Source of the DNA: Paragordius varius
Lineage: Eukaryota > Nematomorpha
Assembly: GCA_964247055.1 (NCBI GenBank)
Contig: OZ176052.1
Coordinates: 11,284,001-11,348,000, forward strand
Length of the DNA stretch: 64,000 nt
Direction: 5' to 3'
The notes under the pieces were generated by a model that was not told where the DNA came from, ran no database searches, and saw only the letters and a list, made by a program, of their open reading frames with translations. The first letter of the stretch is position 1, and each line of letters opens with the position of its first letter. Below, piece by piece: positions 1 to 13,900 of the stretch. The position numbers and the translations under genes are program-made.

Positions 1-277
1 CCAAAATGATATGCTTGTAAATACCAAAAATAGACGAACGTTTAAAATTATAATTTTACCTACCCCCCAAAAAAATATTTTGTCTTTCACTTTTAATATA
101 ACCATTCAATTACAATGGTAAAACCTGTAATTGAATGTTTTTCAAATTGATATTTTTATTCCTTGTTGCTCCACCTAAAACGATAGGTTGAGTATATTAA
201 AAAACTTATATATAATATTATACATATACTACTTTTTATGCCATAATTTTATTTTTTTCTATAACAAAATAAAATAG
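1..277 (+). other. Intron of the MARK gene (partial)
   Basis: AT-rich intron sequence ending in the acceptor AAATAG just before 278. I see no coding sequence in it. Confidence 0.7.
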
Positions 278-2330
278 ATTCGCAGTCAGTGGATACTCTA
301 ATAATTCACCAGCCAGCAATTATGATTCGGTTAGTATGGGTGGTGTCCCTCTTTCCCCAACACATCCTTCTTTTTTTGTTAACAACGCAAACGATGAATC
401 AATCAATAATACCAATTCGTCATTTATTGGTGAGTACATAGTTACTTTTATACTCAAAGTTTTTTTTACTTCAAAATATGGTAAAGAGCTTCAAACATAT
501 TGAGAAATTTTTAACAGAAAATAATAAAAAATTTGTCAGATAATTTATAGTTTATTAGTTTTTTAGTGGTTTAGATGAATATTTATTCAGTAAGGGGTGG
601 GGGTAGTGTTTCAAAAAATGATTGGTATACGTGTTTATGTAAGCAGAAACAATCGAAAACAATGGTTTAACCAATTAAATGTGGCTATTTTAGCTATAAT
701 TTTAAGCCCAGTGTTATTTCCATTCATATCCGAGATTTTCCAGTTTTTCGCAAATTTTTATTTCCATTTTTATTTAGATACGAATAATAATTTAACAGGC
801 ACAGCAGCAACCTTAGCTAATACAACTCCCCTCGCAGCAAACATTTCCAATAATAACGCAAAAGGCAAAGGACAATTACCCATACATCTTTTGGGGAAGC
901 AACACACCCTAACTCAAATACCTTCAAGTCAACATCACACTTTTAGCATAAACAATAATAACGCTAATCAATCACTTATGTTTGAGGGGAGCTCTAACCT
1001 TGGAAATTATCAAACTATCCATGGTGGAGCTTCTGGTGCTACACCATACTATGCCGGGATGAGTGCACATTCTCCTGGGAATAGTAATTTATTTTTCGAA
1101 TCTCTAATTCAATTCAATCTGTATATCTATCATTGAAAAGCCGTTAAAAGATTATTTTTTTAAAAACTGTGGTGGTTTTAGATGGTATAAAACGGTGTTA
1201 ATTTATTACTCATTAAAACGTTAAATCTCTACATTGTTAAAAATGCTGCTAACATAATCACTTATCGATTATATACTTTATTGCGTACTTCTGTTATGTT
1301 TTTCATTGATATACGGTTTTAGGAATTTTTTATAAGAGAGCTAGGCTTAAACGGCTCTTGTTTTTTAACGTATATTAAATTAATTGGCTTATAATGTTCG
1401 GCTACATAAGTTGTGGAATCGTTGTCTTTATTACATGATAACAGAGTAGGCGCCTTGACTGGTTTAAAAGAATGTGGTATGTCTCTCTTTTTTATTTACC
1501 TAGAAATTCTAATGAATATTGGTGGTATCAGTAATTTGGATTACGAATAGAGCTTTTGATTATATGATTTTCAACATTCTCAACCAAAATAAAATATATT
1601 ATATCATTATTTGCTTATTTACAATATTAATTATGCATATGTTTTAAATAACATACATTATACAATAGTGTCTGGTGGTGGTGTGGTAAGTAGCAAACCT
1701 CGATCACTTCGATTCACTTGGAGCATGAAAACGACATCTGCCATGGACCCGAATGACATTATGAGGGAAATTCGCAAAGTCTTGGATGCCAACAATTGTG
1801 ATTACGAGCAACGAGAAAAGTATCTTTTGCTCTGTTCTCATTCCACCGGTTCAACCAACACCACTAATACCGCCGCACTAGACAATTTAGGTCAGTTTTG
1901 AATTGTTATACTTTTGATTTCTCTAAATGTTATATTTATTACTATTTTTTATTGTTATTTGCCCAAATTGTGTCCTAACTCGTAAAACGTATTTAACAAT
2001 TGTATGTACTAAAATAAAGATATAATAATATCGTTTACTATTCTGAATTGCGAATACACTTTAGCTTTATGTGTTCAAATTTTAATTATTTTCCCTCACA
2101 AAATCAAAATAGGTATGAGCGCTAGTACACATTATGGTGGCCATCATCATTATGGGGGTGGAATTAATAGCGGTAATATCCCAGGATCCAATAATATGGT
2201 TCAATGGGAAATGGAGGTTTGCAAACTCCCTCGACTCTCAGTTAATGGTGTTCGTTTCAAACGGATATCTGGCACATCGATCGCCTTTAAAAACATCGCT
2301 TCCAAGATTGCGAATGAATTGAAATTGTGA
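278..2330 (+). CDS. MARK: MARK/Par-1 serine/threonine kinase, 3' part with KA1 domain
   Basis: Exons 278-429, 778-1083, 1669-1890 and 2113-2330 (TGA) keep one frame (phases 1-1-1) and encode about 298 residues. The kinase and UBA domains lie upstream of the window. The first two exons are a low-complexity Asn/Ser/Gly-rich spacer. Exon 3 gives [20 protein letters not shown] and exon 4 ends with [20 protein letters not shown] then SKIANELKL; together these are the kinase-associated domain 1 (KA1), which binds acidic phospholipids and restrains the kinase. The KA1 residues are almost those of vertebrate MARKs as I recall them. MARKs phosphorylate microtubule-associated proteins and set cell polarity at the membrane. 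Donor A|GTAATT at 1084 is weak but is the only one I found giving the phase the next exon needs. Introns are 348, 585 and 222 nt. Confidence 0.93.
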
Positions 2331-3640
2331 TCATTCATCAATGTTTGATTGTTACTCAATCAAACAGCATCATCAAAAATTAGGCTTTAATCAGTATGTT
2401 GTTTTAAATTTAGTTATTGGAAAATTATACCCTTATGTACTTGTTAATGATAATAAATATCTGTATTTTCATCCCATATCTTTAGAAAATCAATGGATAT
2501 TTTTCCATCAATCCTTGCTTAAGCTACACTCTCATCCTTATCAAATAAGCTAATATAGATGTCACACATTAAAATCAAAAAACAAGGAAAAAGATAAAGA
2601 ATCAATCTTTTTCATATTATAATATTTGTTTTCTCCTGCATTTTAAATTATATAAATCAATACTTACTACAATAGTTTGTCTATTTATTTCAAAAAAATA
2701 TATTTTCACATCTCTCTATCTATCTATCTATATTTAATATTTTTAATTGGAGAATAAGATATTTATATATATGACAATTTGTGGATATTTTGCCAATTCC
2801 TTACGCTTCTCTATCTATAAATACACTTACTTATATCAATTTTATTTTTATACATTATGGCATTTTCGGAACACATGCACATAATATGTATAGCATATTT
2901 ATCTGGTATACCGTATGATAAGTTGTTTTGGTTAAACTGTAAAATCAAATTTTAGCTAATATCTAAATTTATATATATTTTTTGAAAAAAACCTTCTCTC
3001 TCATTACAGCTTTAATTGACTGACGCATATTAATTAATTTAATTCTTATTTAACTTACTTTCATTTAGTTTATGTTGTGGTTAAAACAGGCACGCCAATA
3101 TAAAGAATGTCAAATTATTCCTTACAAAATGTATTAAAAAAATTAAATATATATCCCTCAAACTAATAAGGTGACTGAAAAGTATAAAATATCTTTGATA
3201 TGTAAAACACATTAAAAATAATCCACACGTTCACAACCAATCTATAATTTGATTCGATATAACAATGTGTAACAGCGCCTATAAAAATTATCTAAATTGG
3301 CTTACAAAACCATATGTTACGATAGTTCACCTATATACATAATTCACGTTTTATTTAATATTTTTTCTCATGTTTATTTTTTTATTTTTCATGATGTCCG
3401 TTTAATGAAATAAATTGCAATCTATTCCATGAATTACTTTAATTTTATGTTAATTATGTGTCCAATTTTTTTTAAAGATTGGTATAATTGATAATTCGTT
3501 GATTCTCAATAAAAATATTCAAATACCGTGTGAATTAATAATCCATTTTAAGAATTATTATCATGTCTTGTATGATTGTGAATGACATATATTTAATAAA
3601 AATAGTATAAATCACAACACCCCTTCAAAATGGAGTGGGG
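2331..3640. other. MARK 3' UTR and intergenic AT-rich DNA
   Basis: No supported gene. It starts with the presumed 3' UTR of the kinase gene and includes a short CTAT microsatellite near 2716. A 70-codon reading frame at 2341-2553 shows no recognisable features. Confidence 0.5.
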
Positions 3641-3654
3641 TTTAATTTATTCTA

Positions 3655-4640
3655 GATGCGGAAATCCGTTGAATTCAACCACATTACGTGCAAGAAGAAT
3701 CGCGCATCTGTGCAACGCCTGCATTATCCTCTGATCACCAGATAATTTGATCCACAACAAATCATTTCCAATCTCTTCCGGTTCGGATTGCCATCCTATT
3801 CAATGTTTGTATCGAAACTACCGATTTTTCACGCTCCTTGAGAGATTTCGCGGAAACTAGACCAAATTTGCTGGTGACTCTTTTTGGTAAGATGGCACGG
3901 CAGCCTATAAGCACCCAAAACTTTGTTAAATCCATCGCTAACCAATACCCGTTTTTAGCGTTCGAATCTTGGCTTTAGCTTTATTATTAGACTACGTACG
4001 CCCGTTACATACATGATTTTTTGAACAACACATTTTTGAACTTTTGCGCGGTAAATTGCCGTCCAATATCCTACACCAACGGACGCGATATTTCAAAGGT
4101 TTAGCGCTCCCACGGTTGTCCACCTAATTCATCACCGTACATACCTCGGCCTACCTCCTACAGGCGTTCACTATAGCTAACCAGTAAAATTTAAACTTAG
4201 TCCCAAAATTTTTACGTCAAACGCCTCGGTTCCCCCTCGCACAGCTTTTGCATCTCTGCCAAATTCACAACGTCTGAATAGTAACTATTCCACCGCACAT
4301 GGAATCCGATCGATTGGATTCCAAGGTGCCCAACATTCAATACATCAGCTATTTCTGCAAACTTTTTTAAAATGCGGCCATTCCACATTATCACCCTAAA
4401 TCATCCCAGTCCCAGCTTGTGCCGCTAATAGAAAATTTTCGTTCTTTCATCCATGGAGGATAGCTTGCGTTACCTTTCGCGATTCTGCATCTCATTCAAG
4501 ACCGTATCTTTTTTGGGACGTTAAGCTAAGCGCATGATTCGAAAGCTAAAAAGTCGGTATTGGACAGATCGTTAAACTAAGTGTTGGGAACGTTTTTAGG
4601 GCTGGTGTTCGCGAAAAAGTTATGGACTTAAGGCATTCGT
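3655..4640. other. GC-richer island with coding-like fragments, unidentified
   Basis: About 1 kb clearly richer in G and C than both flanks. On the minus strand 3655-3797 reads openly as a protein-like stretch (EEIGNDLLWIKLSGDQ, then RIMQALHRCAILLARNVVEF, ending in a stop). A second open stretch on the same strand at 4212-4394 contains FAEIADVLNVGHLGIQSIGF. Between them all frames are interrupted. I do not recognise either piece. It may be a decayed gene, a decayed DNA transposon, or exons of an unannotated gene downstream of BMS1. Confidence 0.35.
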
Positions 4641-4641
4641 T

Positions 4642-4745
4642 AAGTGCGAAACTCCCTCGACTTACAGTTAATGGAATTCGTTTCAAAAGTGTATCTGGTA
4701 CATAGATTGCCTTTTATATTGCCTCTAACCAATAGACTTTGGATA
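4642..4745 (+). pseudogene. Decayed copy of the MARK KA1 exon
   Basis: The DNA aligns with the KA1 exon at about 2215-2310: both read AACTCCCTCGACT, then ACAGTTAATGG or TCAGTTAATGG, then TCGTTTCAAA. Translation gives KLPRLTVNGIRFKSVSGT, then a TAG where the intact gene has Ser, then IAF. Same strand as the kinase gene, about 2.4 kb downstream. No other kinase exon is visible beside it, so this looks like a local tandem duplication of exon-sized DNA that decayed, not a processed copy. Confidence 0.75.
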
Positions 4746-4875
4746 ATTAGTTGTTGATTAAATCTGGTTTCAAAACATATCTGGAAAACAAATTTATAGT
4801 GTGCGATTAAGTCGTAATGACCGAAATTTTAATCAATCCATTAAGGGTAATACCAAAATAAATAAATAGAAAAAA

Positions 4876-4881
4876 TTTATT
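4876..4881 (-). terminator. Candidate poly(A) signal of BMS1
   Basis: AATAAA on the minus strand about 34 nt past the BMS1 stop codon. Confidence 0.5.
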
Positions 4882-4914
4882 GGTAATTTTTATTATATCA
4901 ATTTAGAGATAATA

Positions 4915-7900
4915 TTAATTGGCAGTTTGCCTGCCTTTTTTCTTCATACTCAAGGCTCGACAAATTCTTTTCTTCACTTTTTTAGCTGAATCTTCTTGTT
5001 TGTCAGCAAGTCGTTTCATAGATTTTTTGTGTTTTGTTACACGTTCAACCATCGCTTGTCGTTTTTTCTCCATTTTTTGGGCGTGGACGAATTGAGCAAC
5101 TTTCATTAATCGATTGATCTTGAACATATTTTAAAATTATAATGAATAAAATGAATAAAAAAAGTTTTATTATAAAATTAACTTCTTTATTGAAATTCGG
5201 CTTATAACTCAATAATAACCGTAAACACTTTTAAATGTGTTCAATTAAGGTAATAATTAAGTTTATAAATATAAAATGTTGTAGTTATGTAAAAAATTTA
5301 ATCAAATTGGTTTTTTAGCGTAAGAAAACCATAAAAAAATTAGATAAAAAATATAATTTTTTTACTGATTAATTTAAAATGATCTAATTACGGTCATAAA
5401 ACAAAACGGAAGGTAGCAAAAGAAAAAGTATAAAACTATTTAATGGATAAAGTAATTAATATTAAATGTGTCCATACCTCGATTTCGCCATCATCCTCTA
5501 AATGATCAATTTCTTTGAATGTTTTTTTTATATCTCTATCAACATTTTGTTGCATTACATTACTGTTATCGTGTTCGTCTAGCTCATCATCATTTTGATT
5601 GTTTCGTCTTGTTGAAGGGATGACTTTAAGTGGCACATTTTTGATAGAAACAATTCTATTATTCATAGATGTTATATCAAATTTAATTATTACATAAAAA
5701 ATATGTCTATATGAAATTTTTTTTCCTCATTTACTTTTTTTGTTTTGTCCTGCTCCTGATAATTTAGAGAATTAACTGTACATTATATATAATTCAAAAT
5801 ATAAATTAAGAAATGCTAATATATACTTTTCTGGCGCAGTACTGGCTTCTCTGGCCTTAAGCATAGCAACGCGTTCAGAAAATGGTAAACTTTTCTCCAA
5901 AGCTGGTGGTATAACCAATGGTTTAACTTGATATTCTTTACGTTGTATATCCTATTCGTTTAAAAAGTATTTTTTTGAAAAAAAACAAGATAAAAGATGC
6001 AATGCATTTCTTCCTTAAATATGTCGGTAAATACTCTTTTATAAATAAGAGACTTTTAATGTAGCATTCTTTGCAAACAACTTTGAGTATCCGATTATTG
6101 TGTGAGTTTTGTTAAATTGTTTACCTTATAATAAATAAATTATATATAATAACATATTCTATTGTATTTTAATTTGTAGCATGCTTATTTTGTAATTATT
6201 CAAATTTATTGTATTCAGCTAACCGTGTATAAAAACTATTTTTAAATATTATATATCTCATTGTTTATATAAACCATGTAAATTACTATTATTTACCGAT
6301 TGGATTTTACGAAAAAGAAAAAGGTGCCTGTTTTTATTTTAATCATAATATAAAAAATGGTAACACCCTATGATTTCACCACCGGATAATTTATAACCCA
6401 AAAATAAAATATTTGCATGGAATCCTAAATTTCTCCAACTAAAACGATAAAAACTATTTTACGATTTTTTTCATCACCAATATCTTTTTTACAATACAAA
6501 TAATAAATAAAAAATATATAAGTAACGTTAACCTATAATTAATTTTTTTACGAATAAAATAATCGAAAAATGGGTGAAAAATTATACTTTATAAACACTA
6601 TCAGTATTGTAATTGGCTTTTATGCCTTGTTCGTAACGCATTTGACCCACAGTTCGCATTCCTTGCCAATGATCTCTATCGTTAACGGGTATAAGGAGAT
6701 TACAAACTGGGAAATATAGTTTGGGAATATCGACATGTGCCCACGTGCGTATAAAAACAATATCTATACATTCATTAATTGTATATCATTGGATGAATTA
6801 ATTTGTTTTGTCCAAAAAGTAGACCTATTGATAAGTTATTTATGACATTTTTATAAAAAAAACTTTTTTATAAAAATTGAGTAAAAGCAATCACGTTAAA
6901 GATTTATATAAAAATCAAAAAGTATGTTTCATAGTATAAAAGTCTAGATCTGGGGATAAATTTTATTATTTATCGTTCAATAACATAATAATTAGCAAAT
7001 TAAAATATAAACAATTTTAAACAGCACATAGTAAACAGTAATTCTATATTACAAATAAATAAAAAATGCATTCTGAAAATAATTGTTACTAATAGTATTA
7101 ATATAAAGTCGTATATAATAATTAATGTATTTAGTTAATTAATAACTAACAATTATCAAGATAAAATGCGTGCAAAAAAGTCGATATTTACATAAAAAAT
7201 CCGACATAATAATCATTTACCAAAAACAAAGCAAAAATTTAATTTCAAAATAAACCTGCCATAGTGATTTGATCTTCAAACGTACACCGCACTGCACCTG
7301 GGGGTGTTGAAAGACCCCTTTTTATTTGACCTCTTATGCCAGAAACTGTGCGTATTAGGGCACCTTCAAATTTGGCAGCTTCTAATGAACTATTAAATAA
7401 TCCCTGCAGAAAATAAAACGTAAGATGGATGAAAACATTCGTTTTTTATTTATCAATATATTTTGTAAAAGGAATTTAATTTATAAGTACTTGACAGTAT
7501 AATTAATGAAATATGTTATGCTTAGTTGAGTATTATTTAAGAAGAAAGGTAAAATATATATTTAAAAAATTAAGTTTTTATAATATAAAGGAAAAATTCT
7601 AAATGTAAAAGCTAAAGTCACCTAATTTGTTAAAATTTTTTTTATATAACGACTATGAAATGCGTTGTTAATATATAATCGAGAGTCTCTTAACCACATA
7701 TTATAGATAAGTCATACATGTTATATACAACTAAAGAATTGGAAAGGAGATTAATTTTTAAAATAAATTAGTTTTAAATTGCAATATTATATTAAACGCG
7801 CCTTGTCTCAAATTTTACTATATCAAAAGGTAATTTGTTTCAAACCAAAATAATATACGTATAAATTTTAACCTTTACAAAGGCTGTTTTCTTGAAAATT

Positions 7901-10900
7901 TTTATCGGTTCACCGACAAGTTTTAATTTTTTGGTTATGTTTGTGGATTTGTTTAGATTTAAGACTACGCCTGTAAGTGAGATGCGGAAATTTTTGACAC
8001 CGTTTGATAAATTTTGTATTCCCAATATACCTATGTATCAATATATAACTTATGGATATATTAAAGGCTATAACTAAAATAACACAACTAACAATGCTAA
8101 AATCAATATAAAATATTTTTTATTTATAGTACCTTTTTTGAAAAGCCCACAAGTGAAACAAAATTGTTTTTTAAACGACAAATGTTGTTTTTGACATAAA
8201 AACTTTGAGTTAAAATATATGAAAAAAGGTCGCTTTGGAAGGTTAGAATTTTGTTTTTGCATGTTAAAATGTTGGCTTTGGTTGACAAAGCGTTCGTTGT
8301 TTTCAATGAAAAAATGTTGCTTTAAAAATAAAAAAAAAAGGTATAAAATTTACCCGTATTTTGAGGGCACATAGGGCCATAAAACGTAGCTAAGCAATGT
8401 AGATTTTTTGGAGTGTATTTAAGCATTCGATCTCTACCGCTGTGATCTTGTTGCGAGTATACAAGGCAAGTTTGATATCTGCGCCAACCACTGGATATAA
8501 CTAAAGGGTCCCTCGTTTTCAAAATGCGTTCAAACCATCTGTGTTTTTTAACGCGGGCCTAAAAGAGCAACACACATATAATATGGATATTTGGAAACTT
8601 TTTTCGAGATGAAAAAAAGACTTATAAAAACATTGTTTACATACAAGGATATTTGATAATATGTGTACATTATCCAAAAACAATCATGTATCCTGTTGAT
8701 ATGAATATTGTAATATATTATACAAATTTAGGATTTCATAATAAATAATATTTAAAAGAGTTTTTATTGACTTGTTCAAAAATTATTAATTACTAAAAGA
8801 GATCAGTATATACTTTCAATCAATTATCAGTGAAACTTAAAGCTAAGACTGTTAAATTCATAAATTTCTACATACCTGTATATAACCATGACTAAATTCA
8901 TTGGTTGAAGCTAAGCCTCCTAGTATAACTGGGTAAGTTTCGTCTTTAAAATTAATAAATTCGGGGGATATTCCTGAGATTTCGCATCTCACATACATAC
9001 CTGGTCTATGGCCTTCATACTTACACCTAATATCTTCGTCCAGACCATCAAATACTGATCTAATAAATTTTTAAACAACAATATATAGGTATACAAAGAT
9101 TAGGATATATTTTTACTTTATATTAAATAGATATCGATATTCAACATATCCAATGATTTATGTTTCCTTATATACAAGGTCTTATTGATAAAATTTAATA
9201 TTATAATCTTCAAAATAAAGGTTTATAAATATATGAAAAATTAGATTTTGTCCGGTATTATAAAATATATGTTTTATATTTATTAAGCACAATGAAACCG
9301 GTATTTATAAGCACCTATTTAGTTTATCACATTTTAATTAACCTTTTAATATAATATTTAATCTTTACGGATTTTTTCGCAAAAAATATTGTGTATTCTT
9401 ATACCAAAACTAGTCGACAACATGATAGAAATAACGATGTATGATTCTTTTGAGGTATTCGTGTTATCACATACACATATATTCTATTAAAAAAAGACTT
9501 TATATAGATAGTACTTTTAATATTTTATTTGGCGGAAATTAATTATCCATTTAAATGAGAATAAAATCTACTTATAAAATTAGTAACGTTTCGATACGCC
9601 CTCTATACTTGTTAATTTTTTTGTAAAAAAAACAAAAATAAATTTACTTGTTAAGAGTGTTTTGTTCAGCAACTTGTTCTTTCATATCATTGTAAAACAA
9701 ATTTTTATCACGATCATATATGGCATCAAAGCGTGCCTTCTGTTCCGCTTTTTTGGCTAACAATTCTTGCATTCTACGCTCTCCTACATAATATTATTGA
9801 AAAAATTCATTTTAAAAACATTCAAATAAGTTATTGTTAATTCAGCAAAATAGCGCTACCCAAGCTTGTAGATAATACAATGAGTAAAGTCAATAACCAA
9901 TTTTTAAATGACTTCTGGAATCGATTTTGAAAATAAAATCGTTTAGCTTTAATATAACATCTAAAACAGCGATAACTTACGTCTTGTCTTCCTTTTTTCA
10001 CCGAGTTGTGTTGTTTTTTCATCACCTACATCTTTTTCATCTATAAAATATAATAATATTGTTTTTGGAATTATCTAAGAAAGTATATAAAACATGGTGT
10101 TTTATATGCAATATACTGATATCATCAAAAATCTTAAATTTTAAATGCCCTTTAATGAAAATGATATTATGGACCTACATGTAATCTTGTATGTAAAAAA
10201 ATTTATATCCAACACACCCCCCCCCCATCAGCAGATATATTTGAAATCTAATTTGTTTAAAGCAAAAAAGTGTTTCAAATATGTACTTGTAAAATTACTG
10301 CATCATTCACAAACTACGTTAGACCTTATACATGAACCTCCCGACAATAAACATTTTATCGATCAAAAACATTTTTTTCAGCATACATTTTTTTTCTAAT
10401 TCAAAAACCAGTGAATTCATATAATCTGTTTCGTAAAATATAATGTTTTTAATAAAAAGTTTCCAAATTTTTTTTGCTTTTACTTAATAATTAAAAACGC
10501 GCTAAACTAAACAAAACCATTAGGTGCCTGACCATCTTCTTCCATATCAGAGGAATGTTTGCTGGAATCATCATCAGAGTTATTACTATCAAAGGTATTA
10601 TTATCATTATTATCAGATTGTTGCAATGAATTGTCGGATCCATAACCGTTTTCCATCATATCAATGTCTCCAATGTTATCGCCCATTTTTCGAAAACTTC
10701 CATATGACAGCTTTAAGAAATGATTCCGTAGCAAATTTTGGTTCTAAATATTTGGTAATAACTCATGAAGAAAACCAAAAGAATATATAAAAATTTAGTG
10801 TATTAATACATAAAGATAATAGTATTAGATCATACCTAACTGAAAAATCATATATTTAGTGCGAGTTAAATTTATTGAAAATGCATATAGTGCTCTCAAA

Positions 10901-13900
10901 AACGAGAAATTCTTAAAAAGTTTAATTCAAGATATTAAAACTTAGGTAAGAATTTTAAAAATCAAATTAATATTTTATGATATAAAGCGTTGTATCTAAA
11001 AAGACATATATATATATATGTATATGTGTATATCATCTTTACATACCATAATATCTAACCAATCAGGGAAGGCATTAGTTTGCTCAGAGCTATTCTTTTG
11101 ACATTGATTTTCACCATTTTTGTCTACTTTTACATAATTATTATTCAATCCTCCCCCCCTGTGAGGAATCATTTTATTTTGTTTAAATAGGGCCGCTTGA
11201 ATCATAGGAGTGGATAAGGCTAAATTAACCGATTTCGAGCAATCAAAACCATCAATGGCGTCTGGGTTTAAGCGATGTGTTATGGGACCACCTCGAGTTT
11301 CCCAACCAATTTTCCGTAACTTAAATAAAGGTTCTTCATTATTTTCATTTGCGTCTTTTGCGCCATTTATTTGGCAATTCGCTTGTAACAAGTTTGAAAA
11401 ATGAGGTGAATTTTTCAAGCTGTCTGTCGTAATTTCCACTAATAATGTAAAAAAAAGTATAAAATGGTTTTTAGAGAAAATAGTTGGTTTAATAAAAGGG
11501 GTTGAAATAAAAATTGTTTTTGGTTCTGGTGTCAGTATCGCATAATTTTTTAAAAATACTTGCGGAAAATGTGCGTATTATAATTTACATTCCATTCTAT
11601 TTTAATAAAACTATGATGGTCGAAATAACTGAACCAAGTTTAACTCCTAGATTTATAAACTGGAAAATAATAATATTTTAAATAAAATTGGCAGCAAAAA
11701 TATTTAGAATAAAGTTAACATTGTATAAATAATTGCAATAATAATAAAAATTAATTATTCGAAAACATTACAAAACCATTTTTTCATTCCAAACGGTTCC
11801 GATTCTAATCCTTAATAGTTTTTTGAATGAAAAAAATAAATTGGATTTTAGAAATATAAGCAAAACCATTTTCAAATAAATCTTTTTCCCTCTCGAGTGC
11901 AGCTAGAGTTCGATCATCATCATTATCAACGATATTCTGCAAATAAAAAACAATTTGATAATAAAAAAAGTTAGTTTAAAAAGATTTTTTCAGAAAGGTA
12001 CTGATATAAAAATTACTTTCATTTCAACTTCCACAGTGTTTTGATTAATATCAGCGTTTGGCCCATCACAGATTGATAAAACGGACTTTTTATTGAGTAA
12101 TTGACTACATTTATACAATATGTATTTTAATGGTTGCTTATTTCACACTATATTTGGGCAATTTGCAGCACATTAGTGTATGTTGAATAAAACAATTTAA
12201 TTCATTCTTTTTTCCATACACTATTGTGTTACAAATCGCCCAACTATAGTGTGAAATAAGCAATTATTAAAATGCATACTGAAAATTATATGCAATGTAA
12301 TTATATATATTTATTTCTTAAAAAAAATAAAATTTTATTACAAAAAATACAAAATATGCAAACGTAGTTTGATCTGCTTTAAGTATGTGACTTGATGAAA
12401 ATAGTGATAAACCCATCCCTTGCAATTTAACATCCAAAGGATCAATTTTGTTTGCAGTTAAAGATGTTTCGTTTTCTGAGTCATTCTGGAATATAAAATG
12501 TAATAGTGTATTTGGTTTTAACTTTCTATTTCAATGATAAATATCGAATATATTTTTTATAGTAACTAATGTAGCCCTCTAAAAAAACGTTTAGGCTAAA
12601 TAATATATATATAAGAGGTGGTATTTAATTTAACCATAAAAACTGCATTACTTAGCATTATAAGCGTTTATGTTTAGACCAACCTCACTCTACATTTAGA
12701 GTAAACCATCCATACCTATGCCTTAATATTCGCATCATGACTTTTTTTAAAAAAATTAAATTGATTTGTTTAATTTAATTTAATATTCATTTCTTCAGTA
12801 GAATAAAAAAATTTAATTAAAAATATTTAGATTAAATTTTTTTATAAAATTGGCCCAAGGGTTCAATAATACCCACAATTAATTTGTGTGGGAAGGTGAG
12901 CTTAACTTAAACGATAACTTAAAAATTAGAACTTTATTTAAAAATCAATGCCTGATTATCAGATTAGTATATGGGCGCTCTTTAATTAAAAAACTCATTA
13001 TGCGGTGGATTATTATAAAAATGTAAAAATCGGATATTAATTCATATATATTACATATTTTTCTCAATCAAACTCAAAACTTTTGATAATTTTTAAATCA
13101 AACTCAACATTTCTCAGAAAAACAAACTTAAATAACTAAGAGTTTTATTGAAATAGTGTTAAATTCGAAATAAAAATTGAATTTAAGTTGATGGTATAAT
13201 ATGAATAAATACTTCAAGGTTATTTTGTTCATGCATTTCGCCGCTATTCTCATCGTTAGCTTTTGATGCAGTCCTTGAACTTGCACCGCCATATAAATCA
13301 ATGTATATGGCATCAGTATCGTAAATTAGCCCACCTAAACCACTCATAGGACCATACAATAATCGCTCTTTAGTGTTTAGAGTTCGCCTCCGTTTTTTCT
13401 TAACTGGTCCACTGCTGGTTTTACCATCCGGTTCTGTATTATTGAGATTTTCCTCTAAATGGGGAGTTTCGACATATGGTAAGGGGCATGGGTCTTCAAG
13501 TCTAGTTATTGTATCCAAAGTGAAATCACCCACGCCTAAAAGCGATCAAACATGAAAAAAAGTCTTAAAACATTTATTGATTGGTGTCAAAGTGGAAAAA
13601 TAATTAAGTTTGGTAATATATCACATTTGAGTTGATTATCTGTTAATATGGTGATAATTTAAATTAAGATATCAAGATTGGGGGCATCCGATAAATAGCT
13701 GGAGTGCCGCAATGCTACATTTAATGTTTTTCTTAATCCAATCACAAAAAAATAAAATATTTTATAACCATAATTAACAATAAGATATCACATTTTTTGT
13801 TTTTTAACATTAGAAAAATATTTGCTTACCGCAAAAATAATTGCGGGCTTTAGGTAAAAATTTAACAAAACGTCACAACTGCCAACATAGATCGGTATTT

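Noticed and set aside
8074-8306. Minus-strand ORFs in a BMS1 intron
   Set aside because: They lie between exons 14 and 15, which join cleanly to give [18 protein letters not shown]; no similarity to BMS1.
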